Part shown: piece after piece, positions 43,702 through 54,214 of the stretch
Position numbering within the stretch: the stretch's first letter is position 1
Layout: each line of letters opens with the position of its first letter
NCBI GenBank assembly: GCA_039545355.1
Contig: BCJJ01000007.1
Location: forward strand, 1,626,168 to 1,690,167
Reading direction: 5' to 3'
From: Trichosporon coremiiforme
Taxonomy: Eukaryota; Basidiomycota; Tremellomycetes; Trichosporonales; Trichosporonaceae
Length of the DNA stretch: 64,000 nucleotides
Position numbers and translations under genes: made by a program
Notes under the pieces: generated by a model
Told to the model about the DNA's origin: nothing
The model's input: the letters and a program-made list of their open reading frames with translations, nothing else
Database searches by the model: none

Positions 43702-44594
43702 ATGGATGAGCAAAACAACAGCGGGCGGAAGCGCAAGCCGCTATCATTTCTGCCCGGCTAGCCATTTGCTCAGAGGCGCCGGGCCCCTTCGACTTCTTCG
43801 CTGCGCCCAAGCCTAAGGAACCTGAGATCATCGACCTCAGCCCCGAGCCTGAACGGTCTTCAACCGCTTTCACTCCCAGATCTTACGTCTGCGCCACGCC
43901 TACTTCAGTACGGGCGGCCGCCGCAGCGGAGTCTCGCATGCGTACGCGCATCCCTAGGGTGCTACCACTTTTCGATGATTGATGTGCGAGCAAGTGCGGG
44001 AGTTGAAACCCGCCCTGCGAACGTGCAAGCGGAGCTGCAAAATCTCCGCTGCCAGCTAAGCGTTTCTAACGACAAAAAACTCTCAAGGAGAAGACAGCCC
44101 AAATCACCCTCAGGACATTAGCGGCCGAGCGCAGGGCGGGACAGGCACAGCGCGAAGCACTTTTGGCGAGGAAGGACACCGAGCAGGAGAAACAGAGATC
44201 CGAACGTTTGAAGACTTGAATGACCGAATCCATGAGGCGGGCAGAGGAAGCGGAGGAGCGAGCGAGTGAAGCGATGGCCGAGGCGGAGCGCGAAGTCGCT
44301 GAGGCAGACGACAAGGTCGGGGAAACAAAACGGGAAGCCCTAGTCAAGGCCAAGCGCGAAGTCGCTGCTGCGAACGAGAGGGCTGAACGGGAGGAAGCCA
44401 CCTTGTCGGAAGCCCAGCGGCGTGCTGTTGAAGCTGAGCGGTGCGCTGCTCATAGTACCAGGAGCACGGAGCAGGCTGAGAAGCTGGCGGAGGCTTACCG
44501 ACTCGTGATCGATGATAGAGAGCAAGCTCGCCCAGATCAACGTCGGCCGCTCGATAACGTTCATTTGCGCGACATCAAGCCTGATTTCAAATGA
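43702..44594 (+). pseudogene. decayed coiled-coil family gene
   Basis: ATG at 43702 reads MDEQNNSGRKRKPLSFLPG and hits TAG (43759-43761). Next frame: GPFDFFAAPKPKEPEIIDLS (a SIM-like IIDLS plus acids) to FDD-TGA near 43982. The first frame resumes as VQAELQNLRCQLSVSND, shifts at an A-run (44075-44080) to TLKEKTAQITLRTLAAERRA, meets TGA at 44217-44219, and continues in the same frame from ATG 44220 to AEKLAEAYRLVIDDREQAR and a stop at 44594. The order of parts equals that of the intact 42.4 kb gene. Two internal stops and at least two shifts mark decay. Confidence 0.65.
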
Positions 44595-45004
44595 TCCCAG
44601 TCTCAACTCCAACTACGCGGAGTAAGCGAGCTACCGCACACCGACTATAAGCCATGCCAAGCACAGCCGTAAACGGCCGAATGTGAAGCGAGTGAAAGCT
44701 GTGAATGGGCACTATGCAGAATGATTGTATTAGTTAGCGAACAGTCAGAAGACACACAGTCGTCCGTCAGTTGCCCAGTTATTCCACCACCTGCGTATCC
44801 TGCGCCGTCAGTCAGTACGACTCTGCACATATAGCGAGTGAAGAGCAGACCCGACATCTCCGTCTGATCCTCCCAAGATGCTCTGCTCACCAACGCATTC
44901 CATCTCCGAAATCTGGTTCCGCGTCGTGCCTGAACCGGTATCTCTGTTCCTTTCAACATGTCCAACTCAACCTCCACCTCGTCCCTCCATCGGCCTCATC
45001 GACA
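44595..45004. other. intergenic, IMP1 leader
   Basis: The IMP1 frame is open upstream of its ATG but the composition is leader-like. Confidence 0.3.
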
Positions 45005-45986
45005 ATGCTGAGCCGAGTCCGCCCCCTCGTGCGGCAAGCACCGACACATGTGCGGCACACCTCGACACGGACGACAGGACGAGTCACGACCACTCGCTCC
45101 TCCCCTTCGGCATCGTCTTCATCCTCAACTTCTTCGTCTTCCTCGTCGGCTTCCCCACCTCCAGGCGAAAAACGCCGCTGGCCCGGTCTCCGGTACTCAG
45201 CCAAGGTGACGCTGTATGCGGCGCAAGTAGCCTGTTTTGCGCACCTCGTGCTCGCGTACGTCGGTGAGGTCAGCGGTACGAGTGGGACGAGCATGCTCCC
45301 CACCCTTCCGGCCGATGGCTCGATCCTCGTTGTGAGCGCGCTCGCGTACTGGCGACCGAAATGGATGGGTGGCAACCGACGTCCAGAGCGCGGCGACCTC
45401 GTCACATTCCCCTCACCCAGCAATCCCGAGTACGCCGTGTGCAAGCGTGTCGTGGGTCTTCCTGGAGACATTGTCGAGGTTGAGCCTAGGCGTTCTGATG
45501 ATGATCCGGGATGGCTCGCGGGGCATGTTGTCGAGAGGAGGGGGCAGGGAGTCTTCATCAAGGTGAGTGTCATCTCTTGGAAGGCTATATCTCTACTCGG
45601 GCTAGGGCCCGGGTTCTACAGCAGCTTCTTCGAGTATGGAAGCTTACGACAGGTTCCCAAAGGGCATGTCTGGGTCGCGGGAGACAACATGAGCAACTCG
45701 ATCGATTCGCGACACTACGGACCCGTGCCGATTGCGATGATTCGGGGCAAGGCGACTTATGATGTGAGTGTCCGGAGCGAGGGCAGGCGTTGAACGGACG
45801 GGGTGGGTATCCTTGGCGGAGGATAGCCAGCCCGGAGATACTCATCTAAGCGTGGGGTAGGAGCGATCTTGTCGAAAGCTAGAAGACAGGGTACGTTGAG
45901 CTAACATGCAGCTCGCGAATGGCGTCAGGAGACTGGGCAGCAACATCACGGAACTGGGACCTAGCCCGACCCCGTGGCAGAACTAG
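45005..45986 (+). CDS. IMP1: mitochondrial inner membrane protease subunit 1
   Basis: Type I signal peptidase-like serine protease of the mitochondrial inner membrane. Exons 45005..45562, 45653..45763, 45912..45986; 247 residues. The join VFIKVPKGHVWVAGDNM is secure; the third exon (GKATYD to LANGVRRLGSNITE, end at 45986) uses a 148-nt intron ending CTAACATGCAG. If that intron is retained, nine extra residues end at 45793. Catalytic Ser96 in GTSMLPTL, Lys147 in CKRVVGLPGD; PERGDLV and the closing GDNMSNSIDSRHYGPV box are present. N-terminal 60 residues are Arg/Ser-rich (presequence), followed by helix LYAAQVACFAHLVLAYVGE. Confidence 0.92.
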
Positions 45987-47074
45987 CATTGTACCATACA
46001 ACCAACATCTGCATTACATCACCACCGAGGTCGTCTGAGCCGATAAGATATGCCATCTGCTGATTCCTTGTTTAACACTAAACCAATAACACCTTTTCTG
46101 ATTGAGCTGTACCGCAGCAACCGCCTCGGTGGCGCTTCAAAGAGTCATCGAGCGATGATCTGGCCATCAGTCTGCAGACGACAAGCTGTTCGAGTGAGTA
46201 TCTGAGGTTGTGTCTGAGGCGACAGTCTGAGGCTAGATCCAGGAACATCCCTGTTTCTACTGAAGGGACGGTCTCCTCAGCCGATGGTACGCTGTCTTGT
46301 CTCGTTCTGTCTTCTCAAGACCAGTTCCAACTGTCCAGAATTCCGGGGTCCGAATGCAGAGCTCGGAAAACCAAGGCGCCCAGTTCGCTGTGAGTCTCCC
46401 ACGGTAGCCTCACCGTGACATCCGATCCTGACCTCGGTCCAGACTTGGTTGTCCTGGCTGACGTCATGGCCCAACCTCGGTCGTCGCCACCCAGCGCCCA
46501 ATCACGCCCGGCGCCTTGTTCGACGGTAACGATATGTCCCCAGGCGAACGATGAAATCGAGCAGCCGGATTCGTGCTCTGCATCTTTCGCGGCCCCGACC
46601 TCGCGTACTGCAATGTTTTGTCAGGATAATACGGTGAAAAGCACGGACAGCCGAGACTTGTCACAATGAAAACTGGTCTGCTTGTGTGGGAGGGCGGTTC
46701 TAGAAGATCATAGACGCCACAGCGTCATGCGCAATGTACAGTGGCTGAGGGTTTGTTGTTGTGATGCAGCAGTGCAAGAGCAAGCTAATGAAGGCGATAT
46801 CGGCATGGCGCGTATGCACGCGTGATCGTAATGCATTCATTAGCAGTATTGCAGTACGCATTCGGACTGGTTCCATCCGAGTCTGTGGAGCATGCTCGAG
46901 CGAGAAACGATGCCTGGCGACGTAACCAGGTGAAAGGGGGAAAGGCCAGGCAGGAAAGGAGCACGCGGGGTCACGAAAAGGGCCCGCCGAGTTCCCATAG
47001 CTATATCATTACCTCTGCCCGAGCCTTTCGCTTTCTCCTTTCTTCCTCACCTCAAGCCCAACTTACTTTCCATC
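45987..47074. other. 1.1 kb intergenic
   Basis: No convincing gene. TATATCA at 47002-47008 lies about 70 bp before the next ATG. Confidence 0.35.
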
Positions 47075-48085
47075 ATGACCGCAGCGGATGGAATCCAGTT
47101 CAGCGCGGCCGCGTTCCTGCCCGGCGTCGGCGTCACCGTCCTCGGCGTCCCCTTCGCCGGCACCCTCGCCCGCTACCTGACAAACTACAACCCCGTCATT
47201 GACGAGATCAATGTCACCGAGAAGAACGGCGTCAGCAAGATCTCGGTCTCGGAGGAGCAGAACCGCTCCTGGTCCCTCATTCAGATGTTCAAGCGCACCT
47301 ACAAGCTTGAGGGTATCGCTGGATTCTTCAACGGTGCTTTCCCCTCGGTCCTGTCTTACCTCGTCTCGTCTCTCCCCGCTGCCATTGTTCTCGGTGTCGC
47401 CGTCGCCAAGGGTACTTCCCCCACCGACCCCTCTACCACGACCGGCACCCTCGGCCGCGCCTGGGCCTGGTTCACGCAGACTGGAAACGGCGTCCTGTTT
47501 GACGTTGCCTTCAACCTCCTCGTCGCACCCTTCAACGTCCTCGCCGCCCGTGCCTTTGTCTCCGCCTACCAGCTCCCGTCCTTCAACCTCAAGTCCGTCA
47601 TGACCGAGGCTGAGCAGTCGAACCCTTTCCGTATCTACCAGATCCCCGGCCTCGTCACCTCGACCATCCTCGACGTCCTCGTCGGCCGTGCTCTCACCTT
47701 TGCCGACGCCGACATTCTCTGGAACTATGGCCCCGAGGGCGAGTTCGCCTGGTCTCTCTTCTCTGCTCTTGTTCAGGCTCCCTTCCTCCTCGTCTCGACG
47801 CGCATCCAGTCCCACCCCTCGGACGCGGACGCCACGCCGCTGCCCGTTGGCCCACGCTCGAGCAACTCTGCCGAGGACGACATCCTCGTCCGTCCCGTGC
47901 GCTACGCCGGTGTCGTCGACGCCGTCCAGTCCATCATCGCCGAGGAGAACTGGCCCACTCTCTTCCGTGGTGCCTTCTGGGGTGTTGTGTTTGCTGTCGG
48001 CCGCGCCGCCTTCAACCAGTACATCCTCAAGGAGATCCAGAGCGGTGCCCTCACCGGCCAGCCCCCCGCCCCCGTCGTCGCCTAA
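47075..48085 (+). CDS. divergent mitochondrial-carrier-like membrane protein
   Basis: Single exon, 336 residues. Two-fold repeated pattern as in SLC25 proteins: a helix, a polar segment, then FKRTYKLEGIAGFFNGAFPS in the first half and VDAVQSIIAEENWPTLFRGA near the C-terminus, both like the conserved carrier segment before the even-numbered helices. The signature PxDxxKxR is degenerate, so transport substrate cannot be guessed and a structural role (as for Ugo1-like outer membrane carriers) is possible. Strong C-ending codon bias suggests good expression. N-terminus lacks a presequence, usual for carriers. Confidence 0.65.
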   Translation: MTAADGIQFSAAAFLPGVGVTVLGVPFAGTLARYLTNYNPVIDEINVTEKNGVSKISVSEEQNRSWSLIQMFKRTYKLEGIAGFFNGAFPSVLSYLVSSLPAAIVLGVAVAKGTSPTDPSTTTGTLGRAWAWFTQTGNGVLFDVAFNLLVAPFNVLAARAFVSAYQLPSFNLKSVMTEAEQSNPFRIYQIPGLVTSTILDVLVGRALTFADADILWNYGPEGEFAWSLFSALVQAPFLLVSTRIQSHPSDADATPLPVGPRSSNSAEDDILVRPVRYAGVVDAVQSIIAEENWPTLFRGAFWGVVFAVGRAAFNQYILKEIQSGALTGQPPAPVVA

Positions 48086-48409
48086 GCGCCGCAAGGGTGG
48101 TGTGCATCTGAAGCATCGGAATCATGGAAGAAGAATAGGAATCTGTAGTCGTCGTTGTAACCATAACGCTCGAAATGTGATCCAAGACTTGTCTCCGAAG
48201 CGCACCGAAGCATGTCGAGCACGAAACGCGTCGCAGTCTGGTTCTCACACGCGTAGGGTGGCTCGCCACTGACGTCATGTGACCTGGCTAGGTAGCCGAT
48301 ACGCGGGTAGTATCTCGTCGCGAGGTCGGACCGATCGGCCGGTTGTTGTGTGTGCTGAGCTGTCCATCAACCTAGTTGTTGTCACTGCACAGTCACCCAA
48401 CGCAAAACC
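48086..48409. other. intergenic, nothing recognised
   Basis: Contains TGACGTCA near 48269-48276, a CRE-like palindrome, 134 bp before the HAD gene. Confidence 0.35.
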
Positions 48410-49129
48410 ATGACAATCGACACCCTCCTCTTCGACTGCGACAACACCCTAGTGCTCTCAGAGCACCTCGCCTTCGAGGGCTGTGCCGAGCTCGTCAATA
48501 GTCTCATTGCGGCCCACCGCCTGCCGCTGGAACCATTCACGGGCCCAAGTCTGCAGCAGAAATACGTCGGCCAAAACTTCCGCGGCATGCTCAGCTCCCT
48601 TGCATCCGAGTACGCGCTCCCCATCACGCCTGAAGAGCTCGAAGTCTACGTGAAAAAAGAGGAGGAGGTCGTGATCGGCAAACTGAGAGCGGCGCTGGAA
48701 CCGTGCGAAGGCGTCAAGCCTGTCCTGAACGATCTGCAGGCTAGTGGGCGTGACACACTCGCCGTTGTTTCTTCGTCGGCATTGCGGAGGGTACAAGTGT
48801 CACTCGAGAAGACAGGTCTGGAAGGATACTTCGGCGACCGCGTCTATTCCGCCGCCTCCTCTATGCCAGAACCGAGCTCCAAGCCCGATCCGGCTATTTA
48901 CATTTTCGCCCTGGCAAAATTGGGCAAGAACGCAGACCAAGCTGTGGCCGTCGAGGACAGCAAGAGCGGGACGACGAGTGCGGTGCGCGCGGGCATCAAG
49001 ACGATTGGGTACCTTGGCGCATACCCGCCGGAGGAGAGAGAGGAGATGGGACGCGTGTTGAAGGAGGCCGGGGCTGTTGTCAACATTGACCATTGGGATC
49101 AGTTTGAGGATGCCCTGAGGGAGTTGTAG
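48410..49129 (+). CDS. HAD-family phosphatase/phosphomutase-like hydrolase
   Basis: Single exon, 239 residues. Motif I FDCDNTLV with Asp9 (nucleophile) and Asp11, cap domain of helices about residues 18-95, motif II VVSSSALRRV, motif III lysine in SKPDPAIY, motif IV VEDSKSGTTSAVRAG. This is the beta-phosphoglucomutase/phosphoglycolate phosphatase subgroup (cap type C1). Substrate not determinable. No targeting signal. Confidence 0.85.
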   Translation: MTIDTLLFDCDNTLVLSEHLAFEGCAELVNSLIAAHRLPLEPFTGPSLQQKYVGQNFRGMLSSLASEYALPITPEELEVYVKKEEEVVIGKLRAALEPCEGVKPVLNDLQASGRDTLAVVSSSALRRVQVSLEKTGLEGYFGDRVYSAASSMPEPSSKPDPAIYIFALAKLGKNADQAVAVEDSKSGTTSAVRAGIKTIGYLGAYPPEEREEMGRVLKEAGAVVNIDHWDQFEDALREL

Positions 49130-49284
49130 ACATAGGTGAGCTGGGAGGTTGGACAATAGCTGATGACAGATTGTATGGACGGATGTGCATTGCTTCTAAT
49201 GTGGTTGGGGTCTTGGACGCGGGTGCAGACTGGAAGTAAGCTGGTATTCTCGCCGTCAAAAGCTGACAACAAGGCACTCACGGA

Positions 49285-49700
49285 TTAGGTTCGGCACATT
49301 GGCCGGTGGTACAACTGTGGCTGGGAAGGCTGCCGGCGAGGTGCAGACGTGTCAAGGTGTATGCCGTACGGTGGGGGACACCAGCAGGCGATGCTGCAGC
49401 GAGGGTATAGGGGGACGAGCTGCTGACAGTTAGAGGCGCGCGATGGGGGGAACTGACCTCGGTGCCTCGTGCTCTCCGTAGACGAGTGGTGGGGTACGCT
49501 CACCGGCTTGGATGGAGTAGTGAAGGGTGAGGAGCTTGCAGTTAGACGGAGGTATCTAGATCACTGATTTATGTGTCCTCTTCGCTCACCGCAGACATGA
49601 TGCACACTCTAGCTGGGAGTGGAGTAACGTCGACCTGACAGTTAGAACGCCGCATGTCTGAAACTGACCTGAGTGTCTCCCTTGCTTACCGCAGATCCAT
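49285..49700 (-). CDS. possible spliced small protein, 74 aa
   Basis: Four exons can be joined in frame: 49700..49690, 49634..49590, 49534..49504, 49422..49285, beginning MDLRSTLLHSQLECASCLR and ending at TAA with QPQLYHRPMCRT. All introns begin GTAAGC or GTGAGC and end in CTAACTG(T)CAG or CTAACTGCAAG. Protein is Cys/Pro-rich and unlike anything recognised. The regular introns argue for a real transcript; the coding status is doubtful and it may be a non-coding RNA. Upstream 49701-50356 shows no gene. Confidence 0.3.
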
Positions 49701-50356
49701 GTAGCCCCCTGGGCCTGAGCGAGCGACCGTGATGGCCCGTAGGCGGTGGCTGTATCCGCTCGTCCGGTCCTCTCAAGTGTGTCCGGTCGTCCGGCCCTCT
49801 GAGTGTTCCGTTCCCTCACGATGGGGTACTAGGGCTGGGGTAGGTCAAGATAATTGTGAGTAATGGGGGTGAGTGCTGGAGAGGAGGGAGGAGCTGACGG
49901 GCGAGATGGGTGGTCTATATACACGTCGAGAGGCCGTTGGCAACCTGCTGCGGGGAGATCGGGGACATGGCTGCTCGCTACCTCGCACTTGTCTCCGGGC
50001 GCTCGCCTCCTCGCTGCGCGTGTATGTTGGCATGTTGGATGGATCGGAGTGCGTCATCGTGTGCTGAATCTTGGGATCTCGCGCCGCCGTCGCGCCCGCG
50101 TCGCGCTGGACATTGAACACTAAGGGGGGCCCGAGAGGTTTTGTCAGACAAGCGCAACGGCGAGTGTGGACCTGGACCTCGCACTTCGTTCGCACTTCGC
50201 GCAGCGGACGTCGGAGGACCCAGAATCTCGCCCGACTTGCGACCTTCATCTGTCATCCTCTCCATCAATCGCCGCCCACATGGGACACACGACCTCATCA
50301 TGCGACAACACGCCTCCGCATCTGCGACGACTCCACTGCCTTCACCACGCTACACC
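49701..50356. other. intergenic, nothing recognised
   Basis: Upstream regions of two opposite-strand loci; no gene. Confidence 0.3.
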
Positions 50357-50789
50357 ATGCCCCCTGGTATCTCCCGGATCGCGGCCGAGCGCCTCGAACA
50401 TCGCGCAGAGCTAGCCCAGCTTCCCGCCCCGAAGACCGAACACGAGGCCATGCAGCTCTTCATCAAGGCACAAGCCGACTACTTCATGGTAAGTAAGAAG
50501 CACATCAGCCTCCTCGCCAATGGCATGACGAGCAGGGAAGAGTGGGTGGGCAACGACGGGCCACAGCACGCACAAGCTGTTCGCGGACACGGATAAGGAG
50601 GGCGAGTCCGGGAAGGACCTCAGGCGGCTCGCTAGGCGTTTGGAACATTACAATGCTCTGCTTCACCACATGGCAAGGGGCTAGAGGGACATGGACAAAA
50701 CGTCGACGGACCAGACAAAGGATGTGGCGGATGAGTTCAACAACCCGACGACTGACAGGGATGTGTCACACGAGTACTCCGTCCGATGA
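50357..50789 (+). pseudogene. decayed helical protein gene
   Basis: ATG at 50357 gives MPPGISRIAAERLEHRAELA and KTEHEAMQLFIKAQADYFM, with a GTAAGT at 50489 that may be a donor or be read through (KKHISLLANGMTSREEW). After a one-base shift near 50570 the frame resumes STHKLFADTDKEGESGKDLR and RRLEHYNALLHHMARG to TAG 50682-50684, then continues open as MDKTSTDQTKDVADEFNN to TGA at 50787. Composition is coding-like throughout, so a gene damaged by one shift and one stop is likely. Relation to the coiled-coil family is not proven. Confidence 0.4.
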
Positions 50790-51411
50790 GGTTCAGCAAG
50801 TGACGACTCGCCGACACACGTGTGCGGCTTAGCACAGCAGAGACACGGCAGTAAACGTATGCAGCAAGTCGTCAGGCAAGATGATGAATGGAGCACGCAC
50901 TGGGTTGTCGATCATCCGTCCTTCCCCTCGACGGCTGCCTCCTGTTCTAGCATTCCATCGCAGTATGGGCCGGGCGTCAGGCGAGCGACCAAGCCTTCGC
51001 CGCGGTCAAGTAAGTTCACCTAGACCCCTGGACGGCTGTCGCCCGCTGCGGTTGGGACTGGACGCACTAACCTCATCGACACTAAGCTCTAGTTCTCGCC
51101 ACTTGGTCGTGTCAACCGTACCTCACCCAAGTGGGTATACAACTGGATGCGTTTTGACTCGTGTCTTGTCATCTCTCCTTCTCCACGCCTCCTCGACTCC
51201 CACATAAGTCGCTCTCGAACCCCCGTGACATTCAACCAACACCCACCTAGCATCTGCACGCTTCCCTTTCGTCGGTCCGCAGACCCCAGTAGCCTGTCCC
51301 TACCACCGCGTTCCTGGGCTAACCCACCCCGCCACCGAACCCAGTGCAGCCCTCCCACCCCGCGCATTCGTCTCTCAGCTGTCCGACAATCCTACAAGAC
51401 ATCATTCCTAG
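50790..51411. other. intergenic or lost 5' part of next locus
   Basis: Frame of the next locus stays open back to about 51340 without ATG; otherwise CT-rich leader-like DNA. Confidence 0.25.
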
Positions 51412-51989
51412 GCGCTCCTCCAAGGCAACAGCACCAAGCATGACCCTGGTTCTGACGCTGGTGACACCGCACCTGCTATCGCCGGGTTCAAGCGCAGGCG
51501 CTCGATCACACCGGAGCCATCCCGGAGGCTCAAGTACGAGCTCGTGTTCCGCCAATTTGCCGATGGACCGGTTCCAGTCCTAAACGACTCTGGCTCTGTC
51601 AACACCGACTTAGACGGCCATAAGGACAAGGTAGGTCTCACTAACCTCCTTGCACGTTTGCCTAACAACAGATCTGCAAACTCGAACAAAAAGTGAAGCG
51701 CCTCGAAGTCGAAAATAGCCAGCTGAAGGAGAAGAACAAGGCCCAGGCGAGTGAGCTGCGCGTGCAGTCCGTTGCAGCAAGAGGCGCCCGCGATGAGTTG
51801 ACCGAGGCCAGGAAGGAAGGGGCTTAATCGAGGGAGGAAGCCGCAGCAGCCAACAAGGAGTTCGTTACCCTGATGGGCCGTATTGCAGAGCAGGATAAGA
51901 AGATCGCCGATCAGGCAAAGGAAGTCCAGAGGAGTCAGCAGTGTCTTGACGCATTGTTCAGTGTCGACGAGGCAGACACGCAGGATTGA
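51412..51989 (+). pseudogene. coiled-coil gene with internal TAA
   Basis: Follows an in-frame TAG (51409-51411). Exon 51412..51630 reads ALLQGNSTKHDPGSDAGD and the basic patch AGFKRRRSITPEPSRR; a clean 41-nt intron (51631..51671, CTAACAACAG) joins DGHKDK to ICKLEQKVKRLEVENSQLKE. Coiled coil continues through DELTEARKEGA to TAA at 51825-51827, then in the same frame SREEAAAANKEFVTLMGRI to TGA at 51987. One internal stop, no start codon found: probable pseudogene of the same general kind. Confidence 0.5.
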
Positions 51990-52559
51990 CTTATAGAACC
52001 GCCTCCTCTCGTATGCACTGTATGATCATCAGCTTCAACTGCATTATTCGTTGCACAACGATCGATCGGCCTTCCAGTTACAATCTCGGCGTCTTTCCTT
52101 TTCGCCTGACGGCCCCCGCTTGCAACTTCCCAACCTCTCCTCTAACGATGCAGGCGCACATGAGCGTGCAGCAGCCTTTGCGGAGCATGTATCAGTTGTT
52201 CCACCATGAGCACATGTGTCTCGCATGCCGAGTGCGCACTCAACGAGAGGGAGGGATTGTTGCAGTCATTGGTCGGCCAGACAACGGAAGCAAACCGGTC
52301 GAGGGTTGACTGGACTGCGACGTCCCATTCAGAGTCACTCTTTCTCTCCATCACTTCTTCGTCCACCGCATCCTATCGACACCCATTGCCAACCAGAGGG
52401 CCTTCAGACCGAACAGACAGGTGTTTCTGTCGTGATTTCCCTCCCTCTGCTATTTCTTTCTTTCGATCCGTGACTACTATATCGAAGCAAACCCACCTTC
52501 CTCCTCCGCACGCCTACACCGACCACCACCACCGACCGCCTACACCGACCTTCCTCGCC
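51990..52559. other. intergenic, leader of next gene
   Basis: Pyrimidine-rich leader 52480-52559 with ACCGACC repeats; no gene. Confidence 0.3.
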
Positions 52560-54214
52560 ATGTCTCTGGGAAACGAGACCTAGCATGTCTCGCCCGAGCG
52601 CGGTACTAAGCGCAAGACAGAGGAAGACCTCGCCACCATTAACCAGCGCCTGCGCTTCATCATATCCGGCCTCGGCTCTGAACCCGTTAAGGACACCTCC
52701 ACTTCGCCCTCCTGCGACTGTGTGACCCAGATCCCGCAGTCTAAGCCCCAAGCGGCTCAGGCCCCGCTGCAAGCTTCCGAAGCCGAAAAACGTGCCGCAG
52801 ACTTCAAGCGTTTGACAGGTGACAGGAGCATCGAGGTCGCTGAGGCGGAGGAGGAGGCATTTCAGGTTGACGTCGACGCTCTAGCGGCCAGAATCAATGC
52901 TAGCGTCAATCTGCTGCGCGCCGCCTTCATCCCCCAGGAATCAGAACGTCGCCTCGCCGAGGTTGAGAAAGCTCGATTCGCGGCTGAACAGCGCGCTGTG
53001 CGTGCCGAGCATTACGTCGCCAGGCTCGAGAAAGCGAGGGCCGCAGCCGAAGACCGTGCTTTCAGTGCCGAGCAGTCTGCCCTCGAAGCCACCGGTAAAC
53101 CTGTCAAATATGCAGCCTCGTCCGAGCTTCAGATTGTCGAATACAAGAAGCGTGCCGCCGACGCCGACGATCGCCTTCAGGAGCTGGAGCAACGTTCGCA
53201 GATTGCGCAGATGGTCCACCTGCGCGCCTCGGCAGCCTACCAGCGTGCTCGTCAAGCTGAGGAGCACGGTGCACTTGCCAATCGTCGTGCGTCTAAGGCG
53301 GAGCACCGCGAGTACGCGATGGAGGGGAGCCTCAGGTCGGCCGAAATGAGCGCTCGAGAGGCGAAGCAGCGTGCTTTCGCTGCCGAGCGTGACGTCCTCT
53401 ATGCTGAAGCTGCCGCGACCGAGGCGGAAGGAAGGATCGCTGTCGCTGAAGAACGCGCTTCCTCAGCAGCGCGCCTTGTGGTCGTCATGACGGAACGTCT
53501 CGCAGCTGCCGAACGCCGTGTCTTCGACGCCGAGGACAGCGTTGCCGCTGCCGAGCTTGCGCAGATGGAGGCGGAACAAGCTGCTGCGGAATTCGAGGAA
53601 TGTTGTTACGTGGCCGAAGCTCAGGCCGAGACAGGCGAGGAGGAGAGGAGCGAAGAGCTCGCCGAGGCGGAAAAAGCCCTCGAGGAGGCTGAGATCGACC
53701 TCCTTGAGATCAAATGCCGCGCTGATGAAGCCGAACGTCAAGTTGCGAGCTTGGTGAGTTGCTCCGCAGATCTCCTTGTGCTAACGCATATCAGAAGGAC
53801 AAAGTTAAGGACCTGGAGCGCCAACGTAGTGCGGCCGACCACGCAAACTGCACGCGCATCAAGGAGCTCAATGAGCTCATCGACGACAAAGAATGCGCTC
53901 TGCGGGAGCTCGAAGCCGACGTCAAGCAGTGGAAGCAGCGCGCTCTGAAGGACGACGAGGTCAACACGAAACAGATCAAGCAGCTGCATGGCATGAAGCG
54001 TGGGCTGCAGGAGAAATCGAAGGCGTTGTCCAAGAAGGTGAACCAGTTGACCGCAGAGCGAAATGAGCTGGCGCGCCAGATGGCTGCGAAGGATGCCCAA
54101 CTCTCACTCAAGAACGACCAGATTGTTGTGAAGAAGGAGAAGATCGATGAGCAGGGCCAGGAGCTTGCGGACATGCGTCGCAAGTCGAAGATGATCGGGG
54201 CATTGCTCCGCTAG
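52560..54214 (+). CDS. long coiled-coil protein with TAG at codon 8
   Basis: Function unknown. ATG at 52560 reads MSLGNET then TAG (52581-52583); the same frame goes on as HVSPERGTKRKTEEDLATIN and stays open to 53753, then a clean intron (53754..53794) and 53795..54214 to the stop. About 530 residues after the TAG. Content: KRK patch, polar Ser/Pro region, then some 350 residues of coiled coil with AEQRAVRAE / AEERASSAA turns, and a final helical part (KDKVKDLERQRSAADHA, KKVNQLTAERNELARQMAAK). No other disruption in 1.6 kb, which is hard to square with an old pseudogene. SPERGTKRK matches LPERALKRK at 19.3 kb. Confidence 0.6.

Noticed and set aside
47063..48094. 343-codon antisense frame over the carrier-like gene
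   Set aside because: Gly/Asp/Glu-rich shadow of the real gene.
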